Origin: Holtermannia corniformis
Lineage: Eukaryota > Basidiomycota > Tremellomycetes > Holtermanniales
Assembly (NCBI GenBank): GCA_001599935.1
Contig: BCIJ01000044.1
Coordinates: 41,028 to 105,027, forward strand
Reading direction: 5' to 3'
Length of the DNA: 64,000 bases
Shown: positions 55,421-64,000 of the stretch, piece by piece
How positions within the stretch are numbered: the stretch's first letter is position 1
How the letters are laid out: every line of letters begins with the position of its first letter
Translations under genes and position numbers: made by a program
The notes under the pieces: model-generated
Seen by the model: the letters and a program-made list of their open reading frames with translations, nothing else
Databases searched by the model: none
What the model was told of the DNA's origin: nothing

Positions 55421-57163
55421 ATGATCAGTGCAGTCCGTCCGCATACGCTCTCCACAAGCTATCCGACTACAAGAGGCGCGGCGTATTCGACAATAAGGTG
55501 AGGTTGACTGAATAGGATGGCGACGGGACTGACGAGCATCAGAGCAGTCAACAAGACCAGATCAGCCAACCGGTTCACGCTCATCCGCCACCCACCCCTC
55601 AACAGCATGCTACCGCGCAGCCATCGACTGACGGCGCAGATGCCGCCGACGACGACGCTGCACTCGAGCCGATCGAGCCTAGAGATGGACTGTATGACAA
55701 TAAGCCAACCTGGGCGAGCCTGGAGCGTCCAATCCCGCTTGCAGGCAGAGGCAAAAAAGGCAGATCACGCTTTCCGGCTGATGACTCGATCGCCGCGGAT
55801 GATGCGCTGGGTCACGCCATGCTTGCGAAAGCGCGCGAGCGCGAGACACGCAAGAAGAGAATGGCGCGGGTTATTGTCGCGACGTTGGGTGATCACGGTT
55901 CGCCTCGCTTGCATCCAAACCGAGTGGTCGAGGGCACTCGGTCTGTCGGACGTCAGTGCAGTGGAACTCCAATTCGTGAGTGCGGCCGAACGCGTACATG
56001 TAGATGCCAGCTGACCAACTCAGCTTGCCACGAGCGCTGAGAGCATCGTCAAGATCGCGGCGTCGCTGATTGGTAGCCCGCGCGACGGCGTGTTCGCATA
56101 CTCGGGAATGGTTGATGACACGACGACTAACGTCAAAGGCAAGACCCAACTCGTCACGCACGATCACCCCGCGCCGGAGCCATGCCATCAGCTCTACGTT
56201 CGCTGTCGAGCTTTCACGTTGTCCGCCTTGCTTGCGGAGGAAGCCCGAGCTGTCATGCAAGAGTCGCCGAGTAAGCTGCTGGCCAGTACACGCGGCTGTA
56301 CTAACGAGGCACAGCCGACGCGATCAGATGCACCCTGATCATCGAGGAATGCGAGGCGCTCGAAGCTCAGCGCCAGGCACGCGCAGCCGCCAACGCGACG
56401 CTCGATCATACAGACCCCGCCGCCGACTATGTCTACCTGACGTATGGCGGCCAGACGGTGGCCACGTCGCCGACCAAGCGGTGCCTGCCTGACCTCGAAA
56501 GCAAGGGCTCGACGCCGTTCGGGCGCTGGGAAGATGGGTCGTAGGCGAGCTTGTCGAACTCGGCGTGCCGCTTGCTACCGAGGATGCGCTTCGCACGCGT
56601 TCAGAGCTGCAAATGGCCGAGTTCGCGCTTGTCGCTTGTCTCGGCGTCCCCTCGCTCAACTCGGCCAACGGTGGCTTCCACCTGCGGTCGCGTTTCCCAA
56701 ACGAGCCTCTCGCAGCCTCTGTGCCGCCTACTCTCTGCCAGCGCTTTGACCTCCTCCTGCTCAAGCCGCCACACTCATTGCCCCTCATCACCGACGAGCA
56801 GGTCGAACACGCGCAAGGTCTTCTCGACCAGCACCACGAAGACATGTACGCGGCCACTGCCCGATTGCCTGGCTTCGAGCGCGGCGCGAGTGCAACCCAG
56901 CTAGTCGCATGGCGCAAAAGCGCAACTCGCGTCGCGTCACCCTCTTGGCTGATGGCTCGTCACTGTCGGCAAGGATGCGACGCGAGAAGACGTTACCGAC
57001 CCAACCGGCCAGTACCACTGGTATGGCCGTCGAGCAGGCAAAGGGCCGACGCTGTACCTTCGCCAACGTCTAGGTGCAAAGGGTCTGCTGCGTGAGACAA
57101 ACGAGATCCCGCACAGCCGACTGGTAGGCGGCTCGACAGCCGCGCTCTCGCTCGACCCATGAA
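55421..57163 (+). CDS. Accessory gene with GIY-YIG-like nuclease signature, frame-broken or multi-exon
   Basis: Start ATG 55421 follows a TATA box. The 5' half alternates between frames: one reads DGLYDNKPTWASLERPIPLA and ADDALGHAMLAKARERETRK, another DVSAVELQF joined by a good intron (GTGAGT...CTGAC...CAG, ending before 56029) to LATSAESIVKIAASLIGSPR. An intron at about 56271-56314 joins QESP to TDAIRCTLIIEECEALEAQR. Next comes YVYLTYGGQTVATSPTKR (56428-56481), which fits the paired-strand GIY-YIG start with the conserved Arg. One frame later, MAEFALVACLGVPSLNSANG holds the Glu and Asn that close such domains, about 77 residues on. The shift lies near 56,530. The C-terminus (YHWYGRRAGKGPTLYLRQRL) ends SLDP at 57161-57163. 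Assignment is inference from motif spacing. Confidence 0.4.
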
Positions 57164-57842
57164 TGAGCGGTTCGGGAGGCAGCCATGGCGGTAACGCGGC
57201 CAGCGGTGACGACGGCAGCGCTAGTGATGCCAAAGCGAGCGAGGACGACGAAGACGAAGTCAAGGACGACGAAGACGATGAAGGCGAGGATATGGATGCA
57301 GACGACGACGACGACGATGAAGACGACGATGAAGACGATGAAGACGACGATCTCGCCGATATCCTCATTGACATCGACGTCATCCTCGACCTCGACGGAT
57401 GGAACGACAACGAACTGGCCGGCATCCTGGGCCCCTTCCTGGATCTTTGGATCTGGCTCATCCACCTGCTCATCTGGCTCGCTCTTCTCTACCTCGCTCG
57501 CGCCATGGCGCTCTACAAACCGAACCTCATCGCTCAGTCTTCAATCGTAAGTGACAGCAGGCCCAGAGCAACCACGCTGACCGCACTGGAGGTGACAATG
57601 TGTACTTCACTGGAATCCTCGGCAAGCTCTAGCGAGACGATGCCAACTGTACCGACGAAGAGCTCGACGTCAAGCGCATATTCATCCACATGAACAGCAA
57701 GCCCGACGATCCCAAGTCACTCTGGTCCTGCCTCACTGCCGAAGCAAAGGCGTTCCGGGAGAGAGTGATCCCAAACTTCACCGACGAAGTGGGATTGCCG
57801 ATCATCGTTCGCTGGGTCCAGGAGAGGATGAATCCCTGCTGA
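57163..57842 (+). CDS. Acidic-repeat plus membrane-span protein, interrupted by a stop
   Basis: ATG 57163 overlaps the previous stop. The product starts Gly/Ser-rich, then about 60 residues that are almost all Asp or Glu, then LADILIDIDVILDLDGW and a hydrophobic span FLDLWIWLIHLLIWLALLYL. An intron (GTAAGT donor near 57,547) leads to NVYFTGILGKL and an in-frame TAG at 57630-57632. The same frame continues as DEELDVKRIFIHMNSKPDDP, FRERVIPNFTDEVGLPIIVR to a stop at 57840-57842. So either the gene is broken by a nonsense codon or a short intron removes it. Not recognised. Confidence 0.35.
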
Positions 57843-57884
57843 TCCCTAAGGTGCGTGCATGCGACGCAGACAGACACTGGCTGA

Positions 57885-59257
57885 CCGAGTCTAGCTCCAC
57901 GCGGGGTACGCAAAGTACAATCCGCGCCTCGAGCCGGCGGTCATCGGCATCATGCAGATTTGCCACACGATCGCCGTCCGTGTCGAAGACTTCCAGTAAG
58001 CGCTCGAGCCAAGGGGCGATAGGGAAACACGTCACGAGTGGCTCGACCGATGACCGATGGAAGTCGGCCTCATTCGAGGTTTGCGCCGACGATCTGCTCA
58101 AGCTCAAGGCCGCCAAGCAGCGCTACTGGGAGGCGATGTCCTGGTTCGGGAAACGGCGCTTGAACATGCAAGAACGCGTCAAGCGTCCCCACGCCATCTC
58201 GATCGTTCTCGCAGGCGAACCTCACTCGCATACCCGCCGACACCAGCTCGCCGCGCTCAAGGCCGCCCGGCGCGACGCCGAAAACGCCGGAACGGCCCGC
58301 GTGCTTGGTGTTGACCTCTACGACGTACCACGTTTCAGCCAGGCCGAGTACGATGCGTTTGTGCTGAGCCGCGCAAAGGGCAAGCAGTTGAAGTGGGCGG
58401 TCAATGCTGTGCGCAACCATCCCACGGTGACACTCGACGAGGCCGGCCGTCGGGTTTACGCTAAACGCCGCTTGGGCGAGTACGCGCAAAGGTTGACATG
58501 GACGAACACGATCTCAATCGTCGATGCAATCGCTCAGCTCGCCGACGAAGCCAGCTGGCTTGGCTACGTCAAGCCCGAATACGCCGTCAGCCGCTGCATA
58601 CATTGCCACGAATCGGTCGTTGGCAGATCCAACACGCAGCACACCTGCTACGGCTTGCGTCGGTCGCGGCGCGCATACGCGGCAAGGGCGGGCGAGGTCG
58701 AGACCTGGGACAAGATCCACCAGGACTGGCAATCATCAGAACCGCGGTTCGGCATCCGGCGAAAGCGCGCCTGCTTTGCCCACCAGCTTTCGCTCCATCC
58801 GGACTTGGGCCTCGCAAGGGAAGGCTCCTACGAGGACGCAGTCCGATCGCTGGCCGACAAGGGTGTCGATCTTGTCGACCCGCGACCCATCGTATTCGCA
58901 GTCTCGCACAAGGTCCCGTTCATCAAGCAACTACCAGAACAAATGCCTTTGATGCCGGTACACCGGAGGGCAAGCCAAGCCTGGCTGGAGGCCAATGCAG
59001 TAGCACTCTACATCGATCTCTGCATGCCTCAAGAAGCGCTCGGCGAGTTCAACGCAGCTGTGGACGACGGAAGGTGGTGGGATCACGCGTACGGCGAGGC
59101 CGTCATCAAGTGCGCGTTCAGCCCGGATCATTTGCCACTGCGACCGTTCGTCTGCGCAGAGACACCCAGTTGTCCACTCTGGCGTCTTGCGTCGAACCAG
59201 ATCAAACACGACTGTATAGCCTTGCGACATCCCCGACCGATCGACTGGGAGAGGTAA
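57885..59257 (+). CDS. Large uncharacterised accessory ORF with possible zinc site
   Basis: A spliced exon LHAGYAKYNPRLEPAVIGIM (from 57,895) ending RVEDFQ is followed by the longest unexplained frame of the window, protein-like from about 58,075 (EVCADDLLKLKAAKQRYWEA) to the stop at 59255-59257 (IALRHPRPIDWER). The frame is open from 57,851 but that codon is GTG and lies in a probable intron, so the true start is upstream and spliced. Features: AISIVLAGEPHSHTRRHQLA, VLGVDLYDVPRFSQAEYDAF, and CIHCHESVVGRSNTQHTC (C-x2-C-x10-14-H-x-C), a possible zinc knuckle, at 58,594-58,650. The C-terminal third is helical and Trp/Cys-containing. It may be one gene with the preceding pieces. No family recognised. 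Confidence 0.45.
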
Positions 59258-59843
59258 CGATTCGGAAAGACGACACGACACTACTGGCGCATCGTCGATC
59301 GAGGCTTTGTCTCGCCCGAGCTCACGTAAAGGAGCCGTCCGCTGCGATCACATACGCATGACACCGCCAGCTCCGACACCAGCGCCTGGCGGCACTGTCT
59401 GTGGCAATTAGGGGTATCACGCCGCTACTCATGAGCCGCGAGGACTAGTAAGATTAGAGACTGGCTTATATGTATGATATTCAAGCGTTGGCGATCGAGC
59501 AACGAAGGTTGCTGGTGCGAGGCCCTCTCTAGCACATACAGTGGTACAAATGTATGTGTGGCAGTTTGGCTTGCCCTGATGGTTGGGGGCAGCAACCGCT
59601 TTGCACTGCACACAGCCACAGCTGTGACAGATGCACAAGATAGCTCTTGCCTTGCATTGTAAATCATTTTCAATGATTGGTGTTTATAAGTGAGAGACCG
59701 GTGCACTTTTCCAAGAGAAAGCCTCCATGGCTTAGTGGTACGGGCGTGCTGCCGAGAGTAAGCTCTGGAGGTGCTGTCAAGGCTCTAGAGAAGACGATGG
59801 CTAGGTTGGTGCAGGACAGAGAAGAGAAGAGCTGCCCTTGAGA
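59258..59843. other. Non-coding stretch in the accessory segment
   Basis: No supported gene. A tRNA-like start (GGCTTAGTGGTA, near 59,728) has an A-box look but no matching B-box follows. Confidence 0.45.
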
Positions 59844-60210
59844 ATGCGAAGGGTGGAGGTGCGCACGCGCTATCCTTGCCTAAGCTTGATTCAGTTGCGT
59901 GGTGAAGGTGTCGCGCGCTTTGCGTCACCCGAGGACGCGGATCATACAGGCGATGACGAGGATGACTCTGACGACGAGGGCGTTGTCAGTAACGGGCAAG
60001 CAGAGGCGAATGCGGATGGTAATGGCCACGCGAACGTCAAGAACCAGCGGCAGATAAGAGCGACGACGGCCGAGGGCGACCGTGAGTGAGGATCCCATGA
60101 GGCGCAGCGAAGCACCTCGCGCAGGACGTCGAACAGTCCGGGACATCCACTTCGACCGATTCCTCGACCTCATCAAGCCCATTCCTACACGCCTCAGGCT
60201 CCGCCGGTAG
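59844..60210 (+). CDS. Possible two-exon small protein (107 aa), unrecognised
   Basis: ATG 59844 (MRMRRVEVRTRYPCLSLI) runs through an acidic tract (DADHTGDDEDDSDDEG) and a polar tract to TTAEGD. A canonical short intron at 60082-60124 (GTGAGT donor, GCGCAG acceptor) joins in phase to RRTVRDIHFDRFLDLIKPIP and the end RLRLRR (TAG 60208-60210). The clean splice and basic C-terminus support it modestly. Could be the tail of a larger accessory gene. Confidence 0.33.
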
Positions 60211-60429
60211 CTTGCTCGCATACCCCGCAATATGGCTCCAGGTATACTGTCGGTGCTTGAATGTTTACAGCGGTCAACGTCAAGCAAGAGAGGTGTCTCG
60301 ACTCCGGCCCGAAGGGGATCATAGGACATGCTCGGATCGAGTTGTCACCGCCCGGTTCAGCCTCGGCCCGTGACACCGAGTTCAGCCGTCAACAGGTTGT
60401 TCCGGGCCTCTGCGGCGATGGTAGAATTA
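60211..60429. other. Short non-coding stretch
   Basis: Nothing recognised. Confidence 0.5.
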
Positions 60430-60625
60430 TCGAAGGCGTTGGTGCGAGGATCTCGTCGAGAGAAGACAATGCCCGGTTGAGAGGGGACGGGTTAGCAAAG
60501 ATCTGCCTTCGGAAGGCGGGACTCTAGGTCAGGGAGCGGAAGACGAGGCTTCGCACTACGAGGGTCTCGAGTATCGACAAGAGAGAGTAAATAAACACGT
60601 ACAACATTCAAGCGATGTTTTAGAA
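60430..60625 (+). repeat. Diverged copy of the LTR-like repeat
   Basis: Shares GATCTGCCTTCGGAAGGCGG, GACTCT, CACTACGAGG, CTCGAG and ATTCAAGCGATGT blocks in the same order as the repeats at 61.27-61.92 kb, but is clearly older. Confidence 0.6.
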
Positions 60626-61025
60626 CCTCGGCGGTGAGGCGGCTCTACAGCATATATCCGGATCAAGATTTGCCTAGCAACTCTCGCTATAGGGCAACTG
60701 GTAGCGCTGGGTTAGCGATGCTATCAGAGCCGCCTCACGCCCGTGACACGATGGAGATATTACAAGAGAAACCCGCAGCTCTGAAGGTTTTGGCGGCAGC
60801 GCTGTTGCGCATGCACAAGTGGCACTTGAGCCACCACAATGGTGTGGAAGCGACCACTCTTTCACGTCGTACGACCGCAGTCAAGACACCAATGGACTGG
60901 GTCGTGACAATGGGCACAATGGGCGCTCTGTGGTGCATGGAAGGTGACGTAACACACACTGGAATGGATCAGGTTTGTGACAAACGCGCTTAGCGCCCAG
61001 TCTGTTGTGACAGGGTTGGTCTTGT

Positions 61026-61265
61026 ACTCGTCATGAACAAAAGTTTTTGGACAGGGGGCCAACTTTACTTTAGCGTGGCAGCTCGTACAGCTGCTCGTGC
61101 TTCGAACCCTCATAAGTATCGTCTCGTACCTTCGTGTGCCCCCAAACTACCACCAATGGTTGCCCATACTCCCAGCAAGCGAGGAAAGGTTGTCGCACTT
61201 CACGAAGCTGGCTACAGCATGCGTGACATCGCTACAAAGATTGGCATGCCAAAGTCCACGGTTGG
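61026..61265 (+). mobile_element. Truncated Tc1/mariner transposon: terminal sequence plus transposase N-terminal helix-turn-helix
   Basis: AACAAAAGTTTTTGGACAGG (about 61,034) resembles Tc1/mariner terminal repeats (AAAAGT-x-TTTGGACA). From ATG 61156 the coding part reads MVAHTPSKRGKVVALHEAGY, SMRDIATKIGMPKSTV, the typical first helix-turn-helix of Tc1-like transposases. Right after it the sequence changes into the LTR-like repeat (TGTGAGAGCC, about 61,267), and no further transposase follows. The element was therefore cut by insertion or rearrangement and is not functional. Confidence 0.7.
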
Positions 61266-61266
61266 T

Positions 61267-61670
61267 GTGAGAGCCTCGTCTAGAGGGGACGATGGCTCCA
61301 AAGGGGCGAGGCCAGATCGGCGAAGATCTGCCTCCGGGAAGCGGGACTCTGTGTGACGCCCTCGCCTAAGGAAGACGAGGACTGGGAGGTCGAGGCGGGA
61401 TCGGCGAAGATCTACCTCCGAAAGGGAAACTCTCAGTTGCGCAGCGGAAAGCGAGGTTCCGCACTACGAGGAACCTCGAGGATCGACGAGCGAGAATAGA
61501 GTGAGAACACTATAATATTCGAGCGATGTAGATACAACAAGAAACGACGCGAAGACGAGGGGGCGCGGCGGCACAGCCGCAGCGCACAGACAGTGGTGCG
61601 ATTAGCACCAGTGGCACTCTGAGCGCCGCGCAGCGGCTACTCGCCACGTGACACCGCCATAGGCGTGACA
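61267..61670 (+). repeat. LTR-like repeat, copy 1
   Basis: Begins TGTGAGAGCC directly after the Tc1 coding fragment and ends ATAGGCGTGACA, so it has TG...CA ends. Includes ACTATAATATTCGAGCGATG (promoter-like TATAATA) and the Arg-codon-like GC-rich tract. The last 232 bp (61439-61670) are nearly identical to copy 2. No gag-pol lies immediately inside, so it may be a solo or rearranged LTR. Confidence 0.6.
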
Positions 61671-61679
61671 CTCTGGATG

Positions 61680-61917
61680 GCGCAGCGGAAAGCGAGGTTC
61701 CGCACTACGAGGAACCGAGAGGATCGACAAGCGAGAATAGAGAGAACACTATAATATTCGAGCGATGTAGATACAACAAGAGACGACGCGGAAGACGAGG
61801 GCGCGCGCGGCGCGGCGGCACAGCCGCAGCGCACAGACAGTGGTGCGATTAGCACCAGTGGCACTATGAGTGCCGCACAGTGGCTACTCGCCACGTGACA
61901 CCGCCATAGGCGTGACA
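61680..61917 (+). repeat. LTR-like repeat, copy 2 (tandem, partial)
   Basis: 238 bp direct repeat of 61439-61670, starting GCGCAGCGGAAAGCGAGG and ending CGTGACA, separated from copy 1 by nine bases. It differs by a handful of substitutions and small indels (for example GACGCGGAAGACGAGG against GACGCGAAGACGAGG). Confidence 0.75.
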
Positions 61918-61985
61918 GTTGCCCCCCCCTACGAGGACGAGCTCCGTGAGTCCATAGATCCCTTCCTCAAAGAGGACCCTGCTTG

Positions 61986-62006
61986 TGCGGAAAGGGTCTT
62001 TCCGCA
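61986..62006. repeat. Hairpin motif TGCGGAAA-N5-TTTCCGCA, copy 1
   Basis: Perfect 8-bp inverted repeat with a 5-nt loop (GGGTC), followed by GGG. The same stem recurs at 63397-63417. Confidence 0.75.
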
Positions 62007-62140
62007 GGGCGGTCTGTTCGACTGCGGTCGAACCCCAAAGGATGGACTTGAAACGGTTCGGTGTTTCAAACCGCGACTGTCGTGACGGTGCTGAAACCGG
62101 TGTTTCGCCGGCGGGTCTGTGCGCTCTGGCTTTGAGATGC

Positions 62141-62148
62141 GATAAAAG
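62141..62148 (+). promoter_or_regulatory. TATA-like box of the zinc-cluster gene
   Basis: GATAAAAG about 45 bp before ATG 62188. Confidence 0.35.
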
Positions 62149-62187
62149 CCCTCGAAGCCGCGTAGTCGTCTTCCAAGAACAACCACC

Positions 62188-63037
62188 ATGACTGGCTCTG
62201 AGTCTGACTTGACGCCCGCGCCCTCGAGCTCGTCTTCTTCGAGTTCGTCATCCTCGCCGTCTTCGCCCTCGCCCGCGCCCACGCCGGCACCAATCCCCGC
62301 AACGCCAGTGCCGACGCCGGCGGTGGATCCCGCCGTCCTCGCGGCTGAGCATCAGGCTGCCGTCGAGGCCAANATTTGCGCCGTCATCCAGGGCGAGCCT
62401 GAGCTCGAGGACGAGCTCCAGGAGTGGGTCGATCGCTTTGAGGATAGTGCCAGTGTTGGTCACCGTACTCGTGGTTTGGCGCTGTGCGGTAGTGACCGGC
62501 TCATGGCGGTTGGGGGTGCGCGGCGTTGCGGGAAGTGCAAGGCTGCGGTCTCATACTGCTTCGTCGAATGCACGAATGTTGCAGCGGGGGAGGAGTTTTC
62601 GGTTACCGGGAAGTGGTACGTCGACGTGCGGAAGGGTGGTTTTCGCACTGCAAAAATTCTTGTGCTGACACGTGACCCTTAGCTGCGTGCGGTGCATGCA
62701 CGGTCGCCATGGTTGCGGATTGCGTCCTCCTGACGCTAAGACACGCCGCGGTGTTGCCAGTATGCCGTCGGTGTTGCATGCCAAGACCTCAGCGTCGGCG
62801 AAGGAGATGGCGGTCTTCTGGCAAGGGACGCTGGTGCCAAAGCTTGAAGACACCCCTGCCCGCGCAGATGGTTCGGTTCGGGTCACGTTTTCCGCCGCCG
62901 AACTCCAGGCCTTCCGGGCGACCAAGCCACACGCGAAGTCCCTCGTCAAGGCGATCAAGGAGTCGAAGGCGAGGACAACCAAGCGAAAGGCGGCGGCGCT
63001 GGAGTCTTCCGACATCGAGTTGGAGGATTTCGTGTAG
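62188..63037 (+). CDS. Transposon-associated small zinc-cluster-like protein
   Basis: ATG 62188 (MTGSESDLTPAPSSSS) starts a Ser/Pro/Ala-rich low-complexity head, then LEDELQEWVDRFEDSA. After an intron: CGKCKAAVSYC (C-x2-C-x6-C). A second intron (donor GTACGT near 62,616, acceptor TTAG at about 62,682) joins to CVRCMHGRHGC, a second C-x2-C-x6-C. This is the cysteine spacing of Zn2Cys6 clusters, with a longer middle loop. The tail SVRVTFSAAELQAFRATKPH, KSLVKAIKESKARTTKRKAA ends ESSDIELEDFV at 63037. One base is N (62373). Its place between LTR-like repeats and a gypsy end suggests a passenger or regulatory gene of a mobile element. Exon 1/2 border is uncertain. Confidence 0.5.
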
Positions 63038-63170
63038 CGGGGGTGGGGGTGCGAAGCTGCGGTTTCCGCAGGGAGGGTGGTGGGTCTTCGCACGGAGGAA
63101 GGGGAGTGTGTGTGGGGGAGAAACGAGTTGTAGTTGGAAGGGAATGTGAAATTTGTGGTTGTACAGTGAT

Positions 63171-63348
63171 CTTGCGAGATTACGATTGAGTGTCTTGATT
63201 ATACGGTTACTTGTCTTGCGGNATTACNGTGGCTTTTCTTGCGGGATTACGGTGACTTCTNTTGCGGGATTACGGTGGCTTCTCTTGCGGGATTACGGTG
63301 ACTTTTCTTGCGGAATTACGGTTACGTGTCTTGCGGGATTACTGAGTG
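63171..63348 (+). repeat. 23-bp minisatellite, about eight units
   Basis: Units of CTTGCGGGATTACGGTGACT plus three bases, at 63171, 63194 (21 nt), 63215, 63238, 63261, 63284, 63307 and 63330. The central four are nearly identical; outer ones diverge. Contains N at 63222, 63228 and 63261. Confidence 0.85.
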
Positions 63349-63396
63349 ATTTGTTCTTTGTCGGTGAATGGTGTGGGCGATTGAGTTTTTGGGTGG

Positions 63397-63417
63397 TGCG
63401 GAAAGGTCATTTCCGCA
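63397..63417. repeat. Hairpin motif TGCGGAAA-N5-TTTCCGCA, copy 2
   Basis: Same stem as 61986-62006 with loop GGTCA, again followed by GGG. It contains the stop codon of the minus-strand gypsy polyprotein. Confidence 0.75.
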
Positions 63418-64000
63418 GGGTGGAGTAGGTTGGTGGGGCGGGGGAGTCAGGGTGTTCGGAGTGGAATTTGTGTAGTTTCTGGGTGAGGTGNTTGAGGTTC
63501 GCATACGGTTCCCATGAGTTTTCGGATGCATCGTAGTCGAGCCATTTGACGAGATAGTAGAAGGCGCGGCCGCGCTTTTCGCAGGCGAGAAGGGTTTCTA
63601 CGTCGAACCGTTCGTCCCCTTCTGCTGCCGGTGGTGCTAGGACTTGAGGTGGAGGTGTCGGGCGAAGTGTGTTGTCGGAGGATTTGTACCTTTGAAGAAG
63701 GGAAACGTGGAAGACATTGTGGATACGAAGGTTCGGAGGGAGGGAAAGGCGGTATGCAAGGTGGGGTTCGGAGCCTACGCCTTCGATGACAGGAAAAGGG
63801 CCGTAGTTGCGGTCGTCAAGCTTCTTGGAGGGTCGTAGGGTCCTGATGTTTGTGGCCTTGAGCATCACGAGGTCGCCCGGTGCAAATACAGGTGTCGGTT
63901 GGTGGTGCTTGTTGTACGCCTTGGAGTATTTGTCGTTTGCCGTTTGGATTTGCTCCTTGAGGAATTGTTGTACCGCGAGCATCTCGTTCGCCATGTCGAA
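63407..64000 (-). mobile_element. Ty3/gypsy-type polyprotein, integrase C-terminus with chromodomain (partial)
   Basis: Minus-strand frame entering from beyond the window end. It reads KEQIQTANDKYSKAYNKHHQ, GDLVMLKATNIRTLRPSKKL, DRNYGPFPVIEGVGSEPHLA, HNVFHVSLLQRYKSSD, the standard integrase C-terminal module, then a chromodomain VETLLACEKRGRAFYYLVKW, YDASENSWEPYANL. It ends STLRK at 63407-63409. The start and the protease, reverse transcriptase and RNase H parts lie outside. An N at 63491 falls in the chromodomain. The frame is otherwise open, so the element may be recent. Confidence 0.9.

Noticed and set aside
57851..58075. ORF start at 57,851 as true start of the large accessory protein
   Set aside because: The codon is GTG and lies at a canonical intron donor (GTGCGT); sequence is protein-like only later.
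59722..59800. tRNA-like sequence with an A-box look (GGCTTAGTGGTA)
   Set aside because: No B-box (GGTTCGANNCC) and no closing acceptor stem follows.

Overview
This is a compact, gene-dense, GC-rich fungal nuclear segment, most consistent with a basidiomycete. Protein genes are split by many very short introns (about 40-60 nt, GTGAGT-like donors, a CTGAC/CTGAT-like branch motif close to the CAG acceptor). The gene set is that of a free-living fungus: HSP104, PRP8, SF3A1, RVB1, MCU, PAM18, rhomboid protease, a Ras GEF, a TBC Rab GAP. I do not assign a genus. Ambiguous bases (N) occur only after 62 kb, inside a transposon-rich end.

Layout. 1-11.5 kb: C-terminal end of DNA polymerase delta, a small membrane protein, PAM18, ribosomal protein eL30, a LIM-domain protein, an M20 dipeptidase, a mitochondrial rhomboid protease and a phosphatase-like OCA4-type protein whose catalytic residues are lost. 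12-14.6 kb: small unrecognised genes, three of which share a C-x(32-36)-C-x(1-2)-C pattern. 14.6-20 kb: a single-pass membrane protein and HSP104, the latter with a heat-shock element and TATA box. 20.3-21.9 kb: a tandem set of about 80-residue paralogues (two intact, one frameshifted). 22-30.6 kb: TBC1D5-like Rab GAP, Ras GEF with a fused degenerate GTPase-like domain, family-16 methyltransferase. 31-34 kb: a decayed locus with a LAGLIDADG-type homing-endonuclease signature. 35-49.7 kb: PRP8 (dozens of introns), a membrane-anchored SH3 protein, SF3A1, mitochondrial bL34. 50-54.6 kb: RVB1, carrying one intron of 1,453 nt, and the mitochondrial calcium uniporter MCU. 55.4-60.2 kb: accessory genes with no recognised orthologue, one with a GIY-YIG-like nuclease signature interrupted by a frame break. 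60.4-64 kb: nested transposon remains (LTR-like repeats, a truncated Tc1/mariner element, a zinc-cluster gene, a 23-bp minisatellite, a Ty3/gypsy integrase-chromodomain end).

How it fits together. Housekeeping blocks are tightly packed, often as convergent pairs with only 21-68 bp between stop codons. Between them sit accessory islands. The main unexplained signals are (a) a dispersed family of tiny proteins, tandem beside HSP104, with a probable relative antisense inside the giant RVB1 intron and a possible relic near 34.6 kb; (b) a second tiny Cys-patterned family at 12-14 kb; and (c) two nuclease-like decayed loci (LAGLIDADG-type next to PRP8, GIY-YIG-type near 56 kb).
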